Source of the DNA: Hemibagrus wyckioides | Taxonomy: Eukaryota > Chordata > Actinopteri > Siluriformes > Bagridae | Direction: 5' to 3' | DNA: 64,000 nt | Assembly (NCBI RefSeq): GCF_019097595.1 | Contig: NC_080726.1 | Span: 14,068,205-14,132,204 of the forward strand | Shown here: positions 38,401 through 49,223 of the stretch, in pieces | Numbering within the stretch: the stretch's first letter is position 1 | How the letters are laid out: each line of letters opens with the position of its first letter | The notes under the pieces: generated by a model | Told to the model about the DNA's origin: nothing | Databases searched by the model: none | What the model saw: the letters and a program-made list of their open reading frames with translations, nothing else | Translations under genes and position numbers: made by a program

Positions 38401-40878
38401 AAAGCTTAATCCTATTAACCTTTTAATGTGAATCCCCACAACACTGTCATGGGGTAGTTAAAAATGAAAATCATGTGTATATATTACATTCAAATCATTT
38501 TGCTTTCAGAAGCAGATTCAGCTGCTCCTGTACACCTTGAAGATTCAGCATCATCACAACAGGCTGATTCCACGTCTAGCAGCAATAATCCCACAGAGCC
38601 TGCAGAAGATACAACTACACAGAAGGGTAAATACAAAAACAGATTTTTAAATTGATCTCAGTGAGCACCAGAAAGTCGTATGATTTATTTTTTACTAAGC
38701 CAGTGTAACTTATTCCATCAGACGAGAGTGAAGAGACTGAAGAGACTTTGGGGCTGGATTTGAATGAATCTAGAAGTGAAAGCGCAGCTCCAGCTGAGTC
38801 CACGGATCAGCCATGCTCAGGTGCCGTTCTTATTACAGACTTTGAAACAGTGGTTTTCTGCAAGAACTCCCTTACTTAAGCTGACATCTGAGCATGCGCC
38901 AACACCCTGCCCTGTCTCACTCGCTTTTTGGCCCGTTCTGTCACAACCTGTCCCTTCACTCACCTCTCTGTCTATCCCTCTGTCCATCTGTCCTGTGAGA
39001 TGGCATCTGCTGCTATATTTGTCTCTCTAATGACAAATGTGAATGTCTCCCTTCTGCTCCTCTGGCTGTGACAGTCCTCTTCTACTGTGGGACTCCGTGT
39101 TCTTGCTTCACACTGGCTGTCAGTCTCCTCAAGAGCAGCACTAACATCTCTATTCACTGCTTCCTGGACCTCATTTTGTCCATTGCACTGCTTTTTGTTT
39201 TCTGTTTTATTGCATATGGATACGTCATGCACGTCTGCTTGAGCACATCTGCTTGCTTTTTTTTTTCTTTTTTCTTTTTTTTCCTTTTTCAAATTACGTT
39301 TCTTCATCTGCTTAAACGAATGATCTGTGATGTCTGGTCATTTGAAAGATGCCAATTACAGCTGATCTTGTAACTCCCATCCTGCTGCATCTCATTTGAT
39401 TGTATGGTGTCATTAACATTTGATAGAATAAACGATGGCTGAATTGGTTGCTGCACCAGAGCCACTTAGTTGTCAGGCAGCATGTAGTTAGACAATTACA
39501 TTTCATTGCAGACATCCACCAGTAGTTGTATGTTGAATGGATGGAGCTAAATCTGTTTTCCAGTTGTTTAATCTTTGTTTACATCAGTGGATTAAAGTCC
39601 AGATGCCCTTTTAGCACACAAACGTTACAGACAAAATGTTAGAAAATTTGTACATTTTTAAATGTATATGCAACAAAAGCAGCATTTGTGCCTACATATA
39701 AAATGCTATCAAGGCACTAGCACATGAAATAAATCTATAAGATGGGGTGGTTTTTTTTTATTTGCTTATTTTTATTAAGGCAGGTTTAGACTACATTTCG
39801 AAGGATATTTATACGTCTAGCAGTTTTGAATTTGTAGAGCTAGAAAAAAAACAGAATAAATGTTATGCTACTCATTATACCTGTAACAGTTTCTGTTTTC
39901 CTTTTAATTGATTTTCTCCTATAGAATGATTTTAGGTAAGATTGATTCGCCCCCAAACTTTGATTAACCCAAGTTCTCACAAGACTCTTGATAGATTAAC
40001 CAAATACAAAATCCTTGATCTATAAAAGTCTATATAAGTAAATGTACGTCATGGCAGTTTCTAACGTGTCCTGAAACGACCTGAATAACACAATGCTGAA
40101 TACACTGCCATTTAATTTGTTTCTGTTCAGGATGGCATTAAGGTAAGGATATCATGATCATTCTTTTTTTTTTTTTATACTCAAGGCTTTGTGTTCACTG
40201 ACACAGTTTCATCTGCAAAAGACAAAAAGAACTGAATCAGTTCTGTTTCTCCTTGTCATCTAACAATAGGCAAGAAGGCTATTGGCATTGTATCAACATA
40301 ATGATCAGTGTAATACATTCTTATATTTCCCCAAGATCCAATTACTGACACACATTAAGCCTGTTTAAGAGGGCAGGAAATTGCAGTAAACCTCTAATTA
40401 TTGCTAAAAAGCCTTTCTGTGGAAACTGAGATGTTGGATTCTCAGGATGATGGGTGGTAATGGAAACCTTGAAAAGACGGAATAACTCATTGATTGTCTT
40501 TGATGCATTTTATATGATGGAGCCACTTAATGCACTAATTATGGAGTCATAGTGTTGCAGTGTTCTTTATCCTTCGAATTACTGGCTATCAAGTCACTTG
40601 AGGTGAAGGAATAAATGTGTTAAATAATTTATTGTACTTCGAGCAGATATGCCTCTAGAGGTTTGTATGGAGAATGAATTGTTAAATGTTTAAAACATAA
40701 AACTCTGCTGTAAAATAGAACGTGTTCCTAAAAACTCATTAAACATGCATCTTAAAAGGTGCTATAAGGCTGCATTGGGATAATTGAGGGTTTGGAGCCT
40801 GTTAAAGGGTCCTGTATATAACATTTAAGGGTTTCTGAGCACCCTTTCCCCAAAATTTAATAATGTAGTACATCAGAT

Positions 40879-40953
<75 letters not shown>

Positions 40954-41075
40954 TAGCCATTTGATTTATTGTTATAATAAAAATACCTATTTAGCTGTGA
41001 AGTGGGGGTTTTTGAGCTTGTTAAAGCACTATGATGATGCCAGTGCTGTGCTCTTGTTTTCTGTCTCCAGGCTAA
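29481..41075 (+). CDS. ccdc9: Coiled-coil domain-containing protein 9 (CCDC9), about 15 coding exons
   Basis: CCDC9 is reported as an RNA-binding, exon-junction-complex-associated protein. Exons: 29481-29483 (ATG only), 30301-30405, 31435-31584, 33871-34188, 34690-34773, 34866-35033, 35167-35348, 35583-35641, 35830-35874, 36311-36434, 37269-37380, 37470-37956, 38510-38626, 38722-38820 and a tentative last exon at 41071 giving Gly-stop (TAA 41073-41075). All phases agree, giving about 685 residues (human about 530). Family blocks: VVDLKTKEEKDAELDRRIEA, EIEEDKKKAEQEG, an RGG/poly-Gly region, WEEKRRQNIEKMNEEMEKIA, RNFLDDPRRSGP, DMTLSMTGRERAEYLRWKKE, TGQWRREWDAQKTD, PPKAPTFGDFLGQ, DEWEDASDGDE and FSPLEGHQPVTDWGEEME. 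The start is set by the ATG ending exactly at the first donor. The intron after 35641 has a GC donor. The downstream neighbour INAFM matches human synteny. The last exon is the least certain. Confidence 0.93.
29811..30140. mobile_element. Foldback MITE derived from a Tc1-like element
   Basis: Begins TACACTATAGTGGCAAAA, a Tc1-type end, and ends in repeats of CCCAAAATGTTTGGCAGT. The interior is a long hairpin. AAGGCATTTTGGACAATTTC...GTGGGAGCTGTTTGGGGATG (29830-29889) pairs with TCATCCCCAAATGGTTCCCA...GAAATTGTCCAAAATG (29930-29981). Both arms come from the transposase segment ILDNFMLPT. It lies in CCDC9 intron 1. Confidence 0.75.
31780..32720 (+). mobile_element. Decayed Tc1-like transposon of a second family
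   Basis: Plus-strand pieces match a fish Tc1-like transposase. They include a LEGVLVKGTLTAVGYQDE-like segment near 32095-32145, FLLVHDNAWPQVARMC near 32195-32245, a PTPESISEPLGHYVSEHL region near 32300-32355 and a C-terminal GMHTGTWGPYT near 32450-32485. The 3' end (TGTATATAAGTAAGGATTTT near 32656) matches this family's terminus. It has many stops and lies in CCDC9 intron 3. Confidence 0.65.
34095..34145 (+). repeat. (GGA)n tract coding for the CCDC9 poly-Gly/RGG region
   Basis: The GGA run lies within CCDC9 exon 4 and encodes a glycine/arginine stretch. Other frames of the same run give long poly-Glu and, on the minus strand, poly-Pro readings, which are artefacts. Confidence 0.85.
40882..40951. 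repeat. (AT)n microsatellite
   Basis: About 35 AT units, in the last intron of the CCDC9 model. Confidence 0.95.
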
Positions 41076-42356
41076 AGAGTAACTGCAGTAAGTGCATCAC
41101 TAGTGATCTTGCAAGAGAGGGGGAAAAAAAGGTAAGAAGAGGTGCGAAGAAGACATCGGGTGTAATGGATATCCACTGCCTGAAAATATGGAGGATGACT
41201 TCTCCCCACCTCCATAACAACTCATTGTGTGGTTTTGTGTTCTCTCAGCACGCAGACTATTCTACTGCTTTGTGTGTTTCAGAATCTAGGACGGAAATCT
41301 ACGGGGCTCTGCAAACCATTTGTATGACACTGTAAAGTAAATGAAAAGCATTATATGCAAGGCAAAAAAATAAACGTACCGTAAGAACTTTAACCGTTTG
41401 TTTTATATGACATTTGGTAACATCTTATCCTAGTCACAAGAGACATTTGCTCTCAGAAATAGTTTTCAGGCAATTCTACTTTCGCTTCATGCTGCTGTAG
41501 GTCCTCAAGGGTTAGTCAATCAAATGCATGCTTTAGTTTGTGTATGATACCTATGCAAACAAAATGGAAACGGGCATTAGGACTATCAAAGTGATTTATA
41601 AAAGGCTGGATTTTTTTTTTTTTTTTTTGTTTTTGTTATTTGCCTGGAAAATAAGGTGCTACATAAACTGTCATTTATAATTTATACCCACATGTATGTA
41701 TTCTGACCAAAGATACTTCTTAGAAGGTGTTTTGTAGATGGATTTGAGTCTGTGGGATAAATAATGAAATGATTTGAGGCAACGAAGAATGTGTACCTCA
41801 TTAAAACTAATCTTGGTTGGATTTTTCTTTTTTTGGTTTTATCTATTATTATTTTTGCTTTTATGCTCTCCTTTTTTTGGGGCTAGGAGTTTTTCATGAT
41901 GTGAAAGCAGGCAGTTTGGCTCAGTGAGGTTGTTTTAGTAGCACAGGTTTCTACCATTTAGTAAATTTAGTGGAAGTATATGGATTGTAGTTAGTTTTTT
42001 TAAAAAAAGTGTACATTCCAGTGCTTTGTGCATCATCTTTCACTGTTTGCATTGAGAACCCTCATCTTTAAACACACACATGCACATGGGGCTGGAAAAT
42101 TCATGAAAATTGTGATTGTATTGCATCAGTCTGCTCATGTTTACTTTATAATTAGATCTAGATTTGCCTCTGTTGGTGTTTCAGCAGTGCACACGTTGGT
42201 AATATGATGGTGTTTGTAGGATACTTCCCACAGTGAAACACTATTATATTTCAATCAGTTATTTTAAGGAAGATTATGAATTAATGCTTATGCCTTTTTA
42301 TTTTTCATGTAAATAATGCATTGTGTTATTTACATTGAATTTTCTTTTTAAATAAA
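41076..42356 (+). other. Presumed CCDC9 3' UTR with candidate poly(A) signals
   Basis: AATAAA occurs at 41369-41374 and again at 42351-42356. Either could end the CCDC9 transcript. No other gene was seen in this stretch. Confidence 0.45.
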
Positions 42357-42599
42357 TGTATATCTTTGCCTTAAATGTCCTGCTGTACGTTAATGGTCTC
42401 TGAATTTCTTAGTTCAGATGGTAGACATGTATGCTCATGGAAAACATTACAGAGGATTATTTTCAGCCTGTAAGGTACAAAGACTGCACAGACAAAGTGT
42501 CGATCATTCTCTAGAAGAACAACAATCACCAGCTATTCAAGACAAGACAAAACTGATGCTTGTTACCTGAAGTCACATCTCGGGTACTGTGTCAAGTGG

Positions 42600-42900
42600 A
42601 TGTTTCAATTTTAGAATAAAGTCAAACTTGTGGGATGTAAATTCGTCATTGCAAGGAATCAAGTCAAAATTGTGTGATAACTCGCAAATGTAAGATCAAA
42701 TGTCAAAATTGCGAGATGTAAATTCGTCATTGTGAGAAATCAAGTCAAAATTGTGTGACAACTCGCAAATGTCCAAATTGCGAGATGTAAACTTGTAACA
42801 ATGAGGAAAAGATTTAAGCTCGCATTTCTGGGGAAAAAAGTTGGAATTATGAGATGTAAACTCAAAAATGTGAGATCAAAAGTCATAAATATAAATTCCC
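42600..42900. repeat. Degenerate AATTGCGAGATGTAAA repeat array
   Basis: Repeated phrases such as AAATTGCGAGATGTAAATTC, GTCATTGTGAGAAATCAAGT and CAAAATTGTGTGACAACTCG recur in imperfect tandem. It resembles the widespread fish repeat built on 'aattgcgagatataaactcgcaatt' phrases and ends in CAGTTACCCTTTTTATT, as that family often does. Confidence 0.7.
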
Positions 42901-43311
42901 AGTTACCCTTTTTATTGTTTTTAAATGTAGAAACAGAGATCTATAGCTTATGATTGTGATTGACATTTTTCTTTGTGAGGAAACATTGTCAGCTTGTGGC
43001 TCCTAACTTCTCAGAGCAATAACAAATACACATCATCAACTAACAAATGAGCCCCAGAATTGCTCCAGCAAACACAAACATTTCATCATGACACTATTTA
43101 ATGTGTTGAAAGTTTGAGTTTCTCTTTAAAACCATAAATCCTTTCTGAATCCTACAGCCGGAGTAGGAACCACAAACCCCACCCCAAACCCCGCCCACAA
43201 ACGGGAGGCAGTGCGCGTGTTTTGTGCTGCGAGGACGCGCACTTGAGTGATGCTGTAGAGAGAGCTGGAGCTGAGCTGAGCTGAGCTGTCCCATACCGAG
43301 TACGGAGACTT

Positions 43312-43344
43312 ATGAGCAGGTTGTCCCGGCTGAACTCTTCTTAG
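43312..43344 (+). promoter_or_regulatory. Short upstream open reading frame before the INAFM gene
   Basis: ATG at 43312 opens an 11-codon frame including the stop (TAG at 43342), 44 bases before the INAFM start and out of frame with it. It would lie in the 5' UTR if transcription starts upstream of 43312, for example near the GAGCTGAGCTG repeats at 43267. Confidence 0.45.
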
Positions 43345-43388
43345 ATCTCATTTCATTTCTGGAAAAGGATTTTATCTTTTATCCCACA

Positions 43389-43670
43389 ATGAGGGGAGGC
43401 AAAAAAGGCGCAGGAGGAAGGCTAAGCGGGAACGCATCCAGGAGACCGAGTTATCCGGCTGATCCCTGGATAAATCAGGCCAAGACAAGCACCAGGGTTT
43501 GGGTTAAGGTTGCAATGGGCATCGCTTACTTTCTCTGCGTTTCAATCGCTGCCTTCTTTTTGGCGATTTATTACGTTTTCTTCTGGACTCCGGAGGCGTC
43601 CAACTCCACTGACGCGGGAAAGCTTAATAACAGACTGGACTATGGAGGAAACCAAACACCTGCTGGTTAA
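43389..43670 (+). CDS. InaF-motif-containing small membrane protein (INAFM type)
   Basis: A single-exon frame of 93 residues. A basic N-terminus (MRGGKKGAGGRLSG..., RRPSYPADPW) precedes the InaF motif WVKVAMGIAYFLCVSIAAFF, continuing LAIYYVFFW at about residues 37-65. The motif includes one membrane-spanning segment. A polar tail (TPEASNSTDAGKLNN) follows. The InaF motif was named from the Drosophila TRP-channel partner INAF; a role as a channel cofactor in vertebrates is an inference. RRPSY...D resembles human INAFM2, but the CCDC9 neighbour resembles the INAFM1 locus, so the paralogue is left open. The ATG is the first in this frame after a GC-rich leader that contains an inverted repeat (GTGCGCGT/ACGCGCAC, 43212-43243). 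Confidence 0.88.
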   Translation: MRGGKKGAGGRLSGNASRRPSYPADPWINQAKTSTRVWVKVAMGIAYFLCVSIAAFFLAIYYVFFWTPEASNSTDAGKLNNRLDYGGNQTPAG

Positions 43671-44359
43671 TAACAACGGCGAGGAAGAAGAAGTGATCAC
43701 GCATGAAACTTCTTTCACTGCATTCATGAGACTGCCATTTTCTGGCATTCAGTCTCTCGGACGTTTGAACTTTCACTGAAAATCACTGCAAACTTTTCTG
43801 CGTGATTATATTTGCAAGATCTGTTGTTCTTATTGTACAACTTGGCAATAAGTTTATGTAACCAATATATATGATACAATCTATGCACTTATTTATTTAC
43901 TGGTTCGTTTGTCTTGAGTCTGCATCCTTGCACAGCTCTAGTAAGAATTACAAATTCATGTATTGTAAGTAATCATTGCAGTGGACTTTGTGATGTTTAT
44001 CATAAAAACAACACTTAGCCAATATAATTGTAATAAGCTCAATGTATAAATAATCACGACACTGATAATGATCCATAATGATATGGTTTTGAGCATGTAA
44101 CAAGTAATGATGTGCGCATAAATGCTGACAAACAGGGAATTATTTTTTGTTCCTGGAAAAAATATTTGAACTGTTTTGGCTACAGGAGTGTCATTTTGAG
44201 TGTGTACATTCATTCTGAGGTTGTGACATTTCTCTTCTTATTTAATTTACTTCTATTTTCACTCCTACACCTGGTGTCTCACTGTTCTTTTTCCATACCA
44301 TGCCCTTTTTGTCTTCCCTCTGGCTGTCTTACGCACTGCTGCCACTCAAGCCTGTAATG
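43671..44359 (+). other. 3' flank of the INAFM gene
   Basis: AT-rich and non-coding. ATGAATAAAATAATC near 44356 holds an AATAAA that could end the transcript or belong to the adjoining SINE. Confidence 0.4.
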
Positions 44360-44565
44360 AATAAAATAATCGTTTTATCAACTAGTTTACATTTTAATTA
44401 TTTTATTCATACATTACTCATCAGTAGCATCTTGATCCTGCTCAGGATCACAGTGGATCTGGAGCCTTCACACACATGCACACATGCTTTCACACCCAAA
44501 CTCAGGTTCGAGCCAAGGACACTGGAGCTGTGAGGCAGCAGTGTTACCCCTTGCACCAGGTGCAT
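44360..44565 (-). mobile_element. tRNA-derived SINE copy, minus orientation
   Basis: The minus strand reads GTAACACTGCTGCCTCACAG, CTCCAGTGTCCTTGGCTCGA (tRNA B-box-like) and ACCTGAGTTTGGGTGTG. On the plus strand, CCTGCTCAGGATCACAGTGG is the family tail. It is the same family as 27527-27800. Confidence 0.6.
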
Positions 44566-44941
44566 ATACAATATTTACTACATTTAATTCCCATAAGTAA
44601 GTATACCACAGTTCAACACGTTCATAGCCTACATCACCTCCAATATATATTTCTGCTGTGTGCTTGGTAATATGGGACAAAATGGAAATAGAAAATGTGT
44701 AAGATTAGTGTAATAATTAGTGTAAGAGTATTCTTATATGCATTTTTCTATGCTCTGATACTTGCCCTCTCATGATGTCATTACTTATTCATGTTTATTC
44801 ATGTTTTATTGGTCACATGGTATTTGGTCACTACTTCACATATATGATCTTGACAAAGAAATTAAAGAAAAACTTTTTTTCACACTTCCTGTATTGCCTG
44901 AGTTCATTCTAGCTTTATACTGTAGAATATATATATATATA

Positions 44942-46188
44942 TACACTATATTGCCAAAAGTATTCGCTCACCCATCCAAATAATCAGATCAGGTGTTCCA
45001 ATCACTTCCATGACCACAGGTGTATAAAATCAAGCACCTAGGCATGCAGACTGTTTTTACAAACATTTGTGAAAGAATGGGTTGCTCTCAGGAGCTCAGT
45101 GAATTCCAGCGTGGAACTGTGATAGGATGCCACCTGTGCAACAAATCCAGTCGTGAAATTTCCTCGCTCCTAAATGTTCCACAGTCAACTGTCAGCTGTA
45201 TTATAAGAACGTGGAAGTGTTTGGGAACGACAGCAACTCAGCCACGAAGTGGTAGGCCACGTAAACTGACGGAGCGGGGTCAGCGGATGCTGAGGCACAT
45301 AGTGCGAAGAGGTCGCCAACTTTCTGCAGAGTCAATCGCTACAGACCTCCAAACTTCATGTGGCCTTCAGATTAGGTCAAGAACAGTGCGCAGAGATTTT
45401 CATGGAATGGGTTTCCATGGCCGAGCAGCTGCATCCAAGCCATACATCACCAAGTGCAATGCAAAGCGTCGGATGCAGTGGTGTAAAGCACACCGCCACT
45501 GGACTCTAGAGCAGTGGAGACGCATTCTCTGGAGTGACGAATCGCACTTCTCCATCTGGCAATCTGATGGACGAGTCTGGGTTTGGCGGTTGCCAGGAGA
45601 ACGGTACTTGTCTGACTGCATTGTGCCAAGTGTAAAGTTTGGTGGAGGGGGGATTATGGTGTGGGGTTGTTTTTCAGGAGCTGGGCTTGGCCCCTTAGTT
45701 CCAGTGAAAGGAACTCTGAATGCTTCAGCATACCAAGACATTTTGGACAATTCCATGCTCCCAACTTTGTGGGAACAGTTTGGAGCTGGCCCCTTCCTCT
45801 TCCAACATGACTGTGCACCAGTGCACAAAGCAAGGTCCATAAAGACATGGATGACAGAGTCTGGTGTGGATGAACTTGACTGGCCTGCACAGAGTCCTGA
45901 CCTCAACCCGATAGAACACCTTTGGGATGAATTAGAGCGGAGACTGAGAGCCAGGCCAGTCCAACATCAGTGTGTGACCTCACAAATGTGCTTCTGGAAG
46001 AATGGTCAAAAATTCCCATAAACACACTCCTAAACCTTGTGGACAGCCTTCCCAGAAGAGTTGAAACTGTTATAGCTGCAAAGGGTGGACCGACGTCATA
46101 TTGAACCCTATGGATTAGGAATGGGATGTCACTTAAGTTCCTATGCGAGTCAAGGCAGGTGAGCGAATACTTTTGGCAATATAGTGTA
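44942..46188 (+). mobile_element. Near-intact Tc1-like transposon with DD34E transposase
   Basis: Inverted ends TACACTATATTGCCAAAAGT and the reverse complement of its right end (TTTTGGCAATATAGTGTA) flank a transposase frame from 45020 to 46021. Seen in order are a helix-turn-helix DNA-binding region ([15 protein letters not shown]...; [15 protein letters not shown]), the first catalytic Asp in [16 protein letters not shown], the [12 protein letters not shown] loop, the second Asp in [13 protein letters not shown] and the catalytic Glu in [17 protein letters not shown]. The frame breaks near 45953-45958. After it, another frame carries the usual end ([20 protein letters not shown], then GGPTSY and a stop). 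Both ends sit in TA runs, as expected for TA target sites. A second copy starts at about 63536. Confidence 0.93.
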
Positions 46189-46197
46189 TATATATAC

Positions 46198-46275
46198 GTG
46201 CGAGGAAAATGTGCTAACTACAAAGCCACATATATATATATATGTGGCTTTGTAGTTAGCACATTTTCCTCGCAC
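46198..46275. repeat. Perfect 78-bp palindrome
   Basis: Two 39-base arms (GTGCGAGGAAAATGTGCTAA...CCACATATATA and its exact reverse complement) meet in a (TA)n centre with no spacer. The right arm is the start of the SINE at 46237-46560; the left arm is an inverted copy of that same SINE head. The near-intact Tc1 ends 10 bases to the left. Confidence 0.95.
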
Positions 46276-46560
46276 ATCTGTTGTGTTGGGTTTAATTCTT
46301 TCCTCTATTCTATGTGTGTGGTGTTTGCATGATTTCCCTGTGCTTCTGGGGTTTTCTCTGGTTTTCTTCCTCACTTCAAATGCATGTGTTATAGGCTGAT
46401 CTCTAATTTCTTCTTAGTATGTTTGCACTGGTGCCCTGTAGAGGGTTGGAACCCCGTCCAGGGTGTCCCCAGTCTTGTGCCTGAAGTTTCCTCGGATAGA
46501 CTCCAGGCTTCCTGTGACACCGTGTAGAATAAACAGTACAGAAGATGGATGGATAAATAT
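46237..46560 (+). mobile_element. tRNA-derived SINE copy
   Basis: The head GTGGCTTTGTAGTTAGCACA, then TTTTCCTCGCAC, resembles a tRNA A-box region. GTTGGGTTTAATTC is at the B-box position. The body contains TGTGCTTCTGGGGTTTTCTC, GCACTGGTGCCCTGTAGAGG and GTCCAGGGTGTCCCCAG. The tail ends in GATGGATGGATAAATA. This is a family abundant in fish; another copy is at 48540-48780 (minus). Confidence 0.65.
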
Positions 46561-47048
46561 ATAAATACCATGGCTGACTTTAAAGATTATTCTAGTCACT
46601 CTGGAGTGGATCTCTAAACATTGATTAAATTAATAATATGAGTGAAATCCTCTCTCCATTAACTGCTTATAATCAGTCATATTTCAGGAAATGGTTTAAG
46701 ATGCTTTTATAAACACATCATGAAAATGTTGGTGTGGTGAAGGACATTTTCAGCATTTAACAGTAGAATTACTTTGGAATACAAATGATGTAAAGTGCTG
46801 GAAATGTTTATTGCAGCTGATGCCTTAATGCAGTCTTAAAGGTTTTCTGCAAGAAACTATATTTATCCTGCTGACTAATATATCAATTTTTACATCTATT
46901 ATCCAATGTAATGTATGTGCATGTGCATTAGTTTATATATTAGATATATAGGTTGACACAGAGGTTTAACATAAGCAATTTGACTGATTATGTGAACATA
47001 ATTAAAATGGTATACTTTAAGTTGATGTTAAAACAATTGATGTGGTCA

Positions 47049-47124
<76 letters not shown>

Positions 47125-48535
47125 TTTAACATAAACTTGATGGTATGCATAGATTTTCCAGCTCTATATGCATTGAATAAAAATGTTTGCTGTTGTTGCT
47201 CAGTGAAAGTGTGTATTCATCATTTGGAAAGAGCCTCAGAAAAGCTTCCACTTCTGCACTGTGTTAGAGAATTGCATACCACAGGTGTACTGTTGCTCTT
47301 ATGTTTAACTGACACTTTGAGGAGGTCACCTCTGCCTTTACCAGATACTCACTGACAGCTTTGTCCTCTTTTGTCACACAGCCTCTTATTTTCAGTGCAT
47401 CTGTCGCTTTGGGTTTTAAGGTGGCGGTGGACCGCTTGGCCCAGGAGACAGCAGGAAAATCTCTGTACACACACTGTGCCTATTCACTCAGTCAATAATT
47501 CAACTGCTCTGCAAGATGCCAGGACATATTTCTTCATGTGCACATTGTCCATGTTTCTTCCTTCCTTGTCTGTGGGACACTTTTCAGAAAGACACATAGC
47601 TGGGTAGGTGTGGAGGAGAATACTCCAGCTGGGAAAAAAAAAACTCAGACCAGCTTTTTTGTGTGAAAATCCACTGTTAGGATACAGCAATAAAAATAAT
47701 TGTATAAAATCCATGAAACTCTCATGTCTATTTTTCATAGCAATAGTGATGGCTGCATACTGGATAGTTTCTGAACATCTAGAGGCCCTACTACATGCTA
47801 AATAAATTGAGATTACTTGGATTATTACGCAGTAAAATTGAATCTCAGTAGTGAATAACACAAGGATCATAGTAAATTACAAATATGAAACCTGTCTTTA
47901 TTTCACTTGACAGATCTGTAGCACTGGTGAAATTCTTCATACCATAAAATTGTTCAGAGAATAGTTAACCTGTTTAATAGACTATTTGGGTGGTTTAATT
48001 TCTTGGACACTTGTAAAAACTTCACTGTGAATAAATTCCTTATCAAGCATCTCTAACAAGTTCATCCCAAGACTGTGTGTTTTCTGGTCGCTGACTTTTG
48101 AGTCTTAGAGATTTAGACTCTAAGATCTTTAGTAAAATGTAAGTCCAAACCCTCTAGCAGCTATCTTTGATATTGTCAGTGGAAAGAGCTCACTTTCAAA
48201 AAGTGGTATAAACTGCGTAGCTTTTACTTCTCTGCTGGCAATGTGATTGATTCTGTTCAAGTGGAAACAGGCTTCAGACCCTTTGATTAAACACTGAGCT
48301 AGAGTCTAGAAAAAATAAGACTAAATTTGTGGAGTTCTGGCTACAAGTTCAGTGTTAAGTTAGCTTTAAAATCAGTTCTAGCTGAAGTGGATTGAATCTA
48401 TGCTGATACCCAATTTTGATAAAACACACCCACACACACCTCATTAAAACAGACTGAAAATAAATACGATAAAAGGACAACATCAAATAAGTGGAAACAA
48501 GACCATAATGATCTATGAAGTGGATTGTAAAAGTG
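46561..48535. other. Intergenic sequence with a (TA)n microsatellite
   Basis: A (TA)n run of about 35 units fills 47050-47120. Short frames at 47137-47870 on both strands show no family resemblance. No gene was found. Confidence 0.45.
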
Positions 48536-48539
48536 ACAT

Positions 48540-48780
48540 TAGATCATACACAGGGTTGCAGGAAACTTGGATTCTGTTCCAGGGGACCTGTGGCACAAGG
48601 CAGGGAACACCCTGGGTGGGGTCCATCATTGTGCACAACCACATACACACACACACACACACAATTCAGTTTACAATGCATATCTTTGAACTGTGGGAGA
48701 AAACCAGTGTACTCAATGGGTAGACTAGGAAAACTGGGTCTTGAAAATACTGTGGAGGGGTGAGGCAAGCATGCTAGAGA
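48540..48780 (-). mobile_element. tRNA-derived SINE copy, minus orientation
   Basis: The plus strand reads ACAGGGTTGCAGGAAACTTG, CACAAGGCAGGGAACACCCT, a (CA)n run, then CTTTGAACTGTGGGAGAAAA and GGGGTGAGGCAAGCATGCTA. This is the reverse orientation of the family at 46237-46560, with the head partly lost. Confidence 0.6.
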
Positions 48781-48879
48781 CTAAGCTATAATGGATATAA
48801 TAATGTTTGGTTTATAATTAATCCCTATGTCAGGGATGTAGATATTTATAAACTGCTGACTCCAGTACTTGCATTAAGT

Positions 48880-49223
48880 TCTTGAAAGGCACTGTATTAA
48901 ATACCTCAGGCCATAAGCGCTAGGTGGCAGTATCGCACTTTAACAGTAACCTGATACACAATCCATGAAGAAGAATGTTGTTGTCATGGCGGCGTTTTAA
49001 ACTAAAGCTTTGTCTACATTTATTTGTGTTATCCAGCTAATTAATTACTGCTCACAGAGATCAGTCAATTAGGAGAATAAGGTCATATCATATTTATTAT
49101 TATTAGATTTTATAATTGTCAGGAATTCTCGATTTAATGGTGTAGTTTGCTGGCTAGTCTTCTGTTGTTAGCTGGCTAGTTAGGCGTGTTTTTGACAACT
49201 GAAAGTTTCTGACTTCCGGCTCG
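48880..49223 (+). promoter_or_regulatory. Promoter and 5' leader region of moonraker
   Basis: Lies directly upstream of the moonraker ATG. A CTCF-like core (GCGCTAGGTGGCAG) is at 48917-48930 and TCATGGCGGCG, a YY1-like word, is near 48986. The transcription start is not determinable from sequence alone. Confidence 0.4.

Noticed and set aside
38764..39373. Open frames after CCDC9 exon 14 on both strands
   Set aside because: They lie after a usable donor at 38821, have no CCDC9 resemblance and contain long pyrimidine tracts; treated as intron.
43212..43243. GTGCGCGT/ACGCGCAC inverted repeat before the INAFM gene
   Set aside because: Only 8-bp arms in a GC-rich leader; too short to claim as a regulatory structure.
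43510..43779. 89-codon frame overlapping the INAFM gene
   Set aside because: It is a shifted frame of the InaF coding sequence without family resemblance.
45400..45919. Long minus-strand open frames, up to 168 codons
   Set aside because: They are antisense shadows of the Tc1 transposase.
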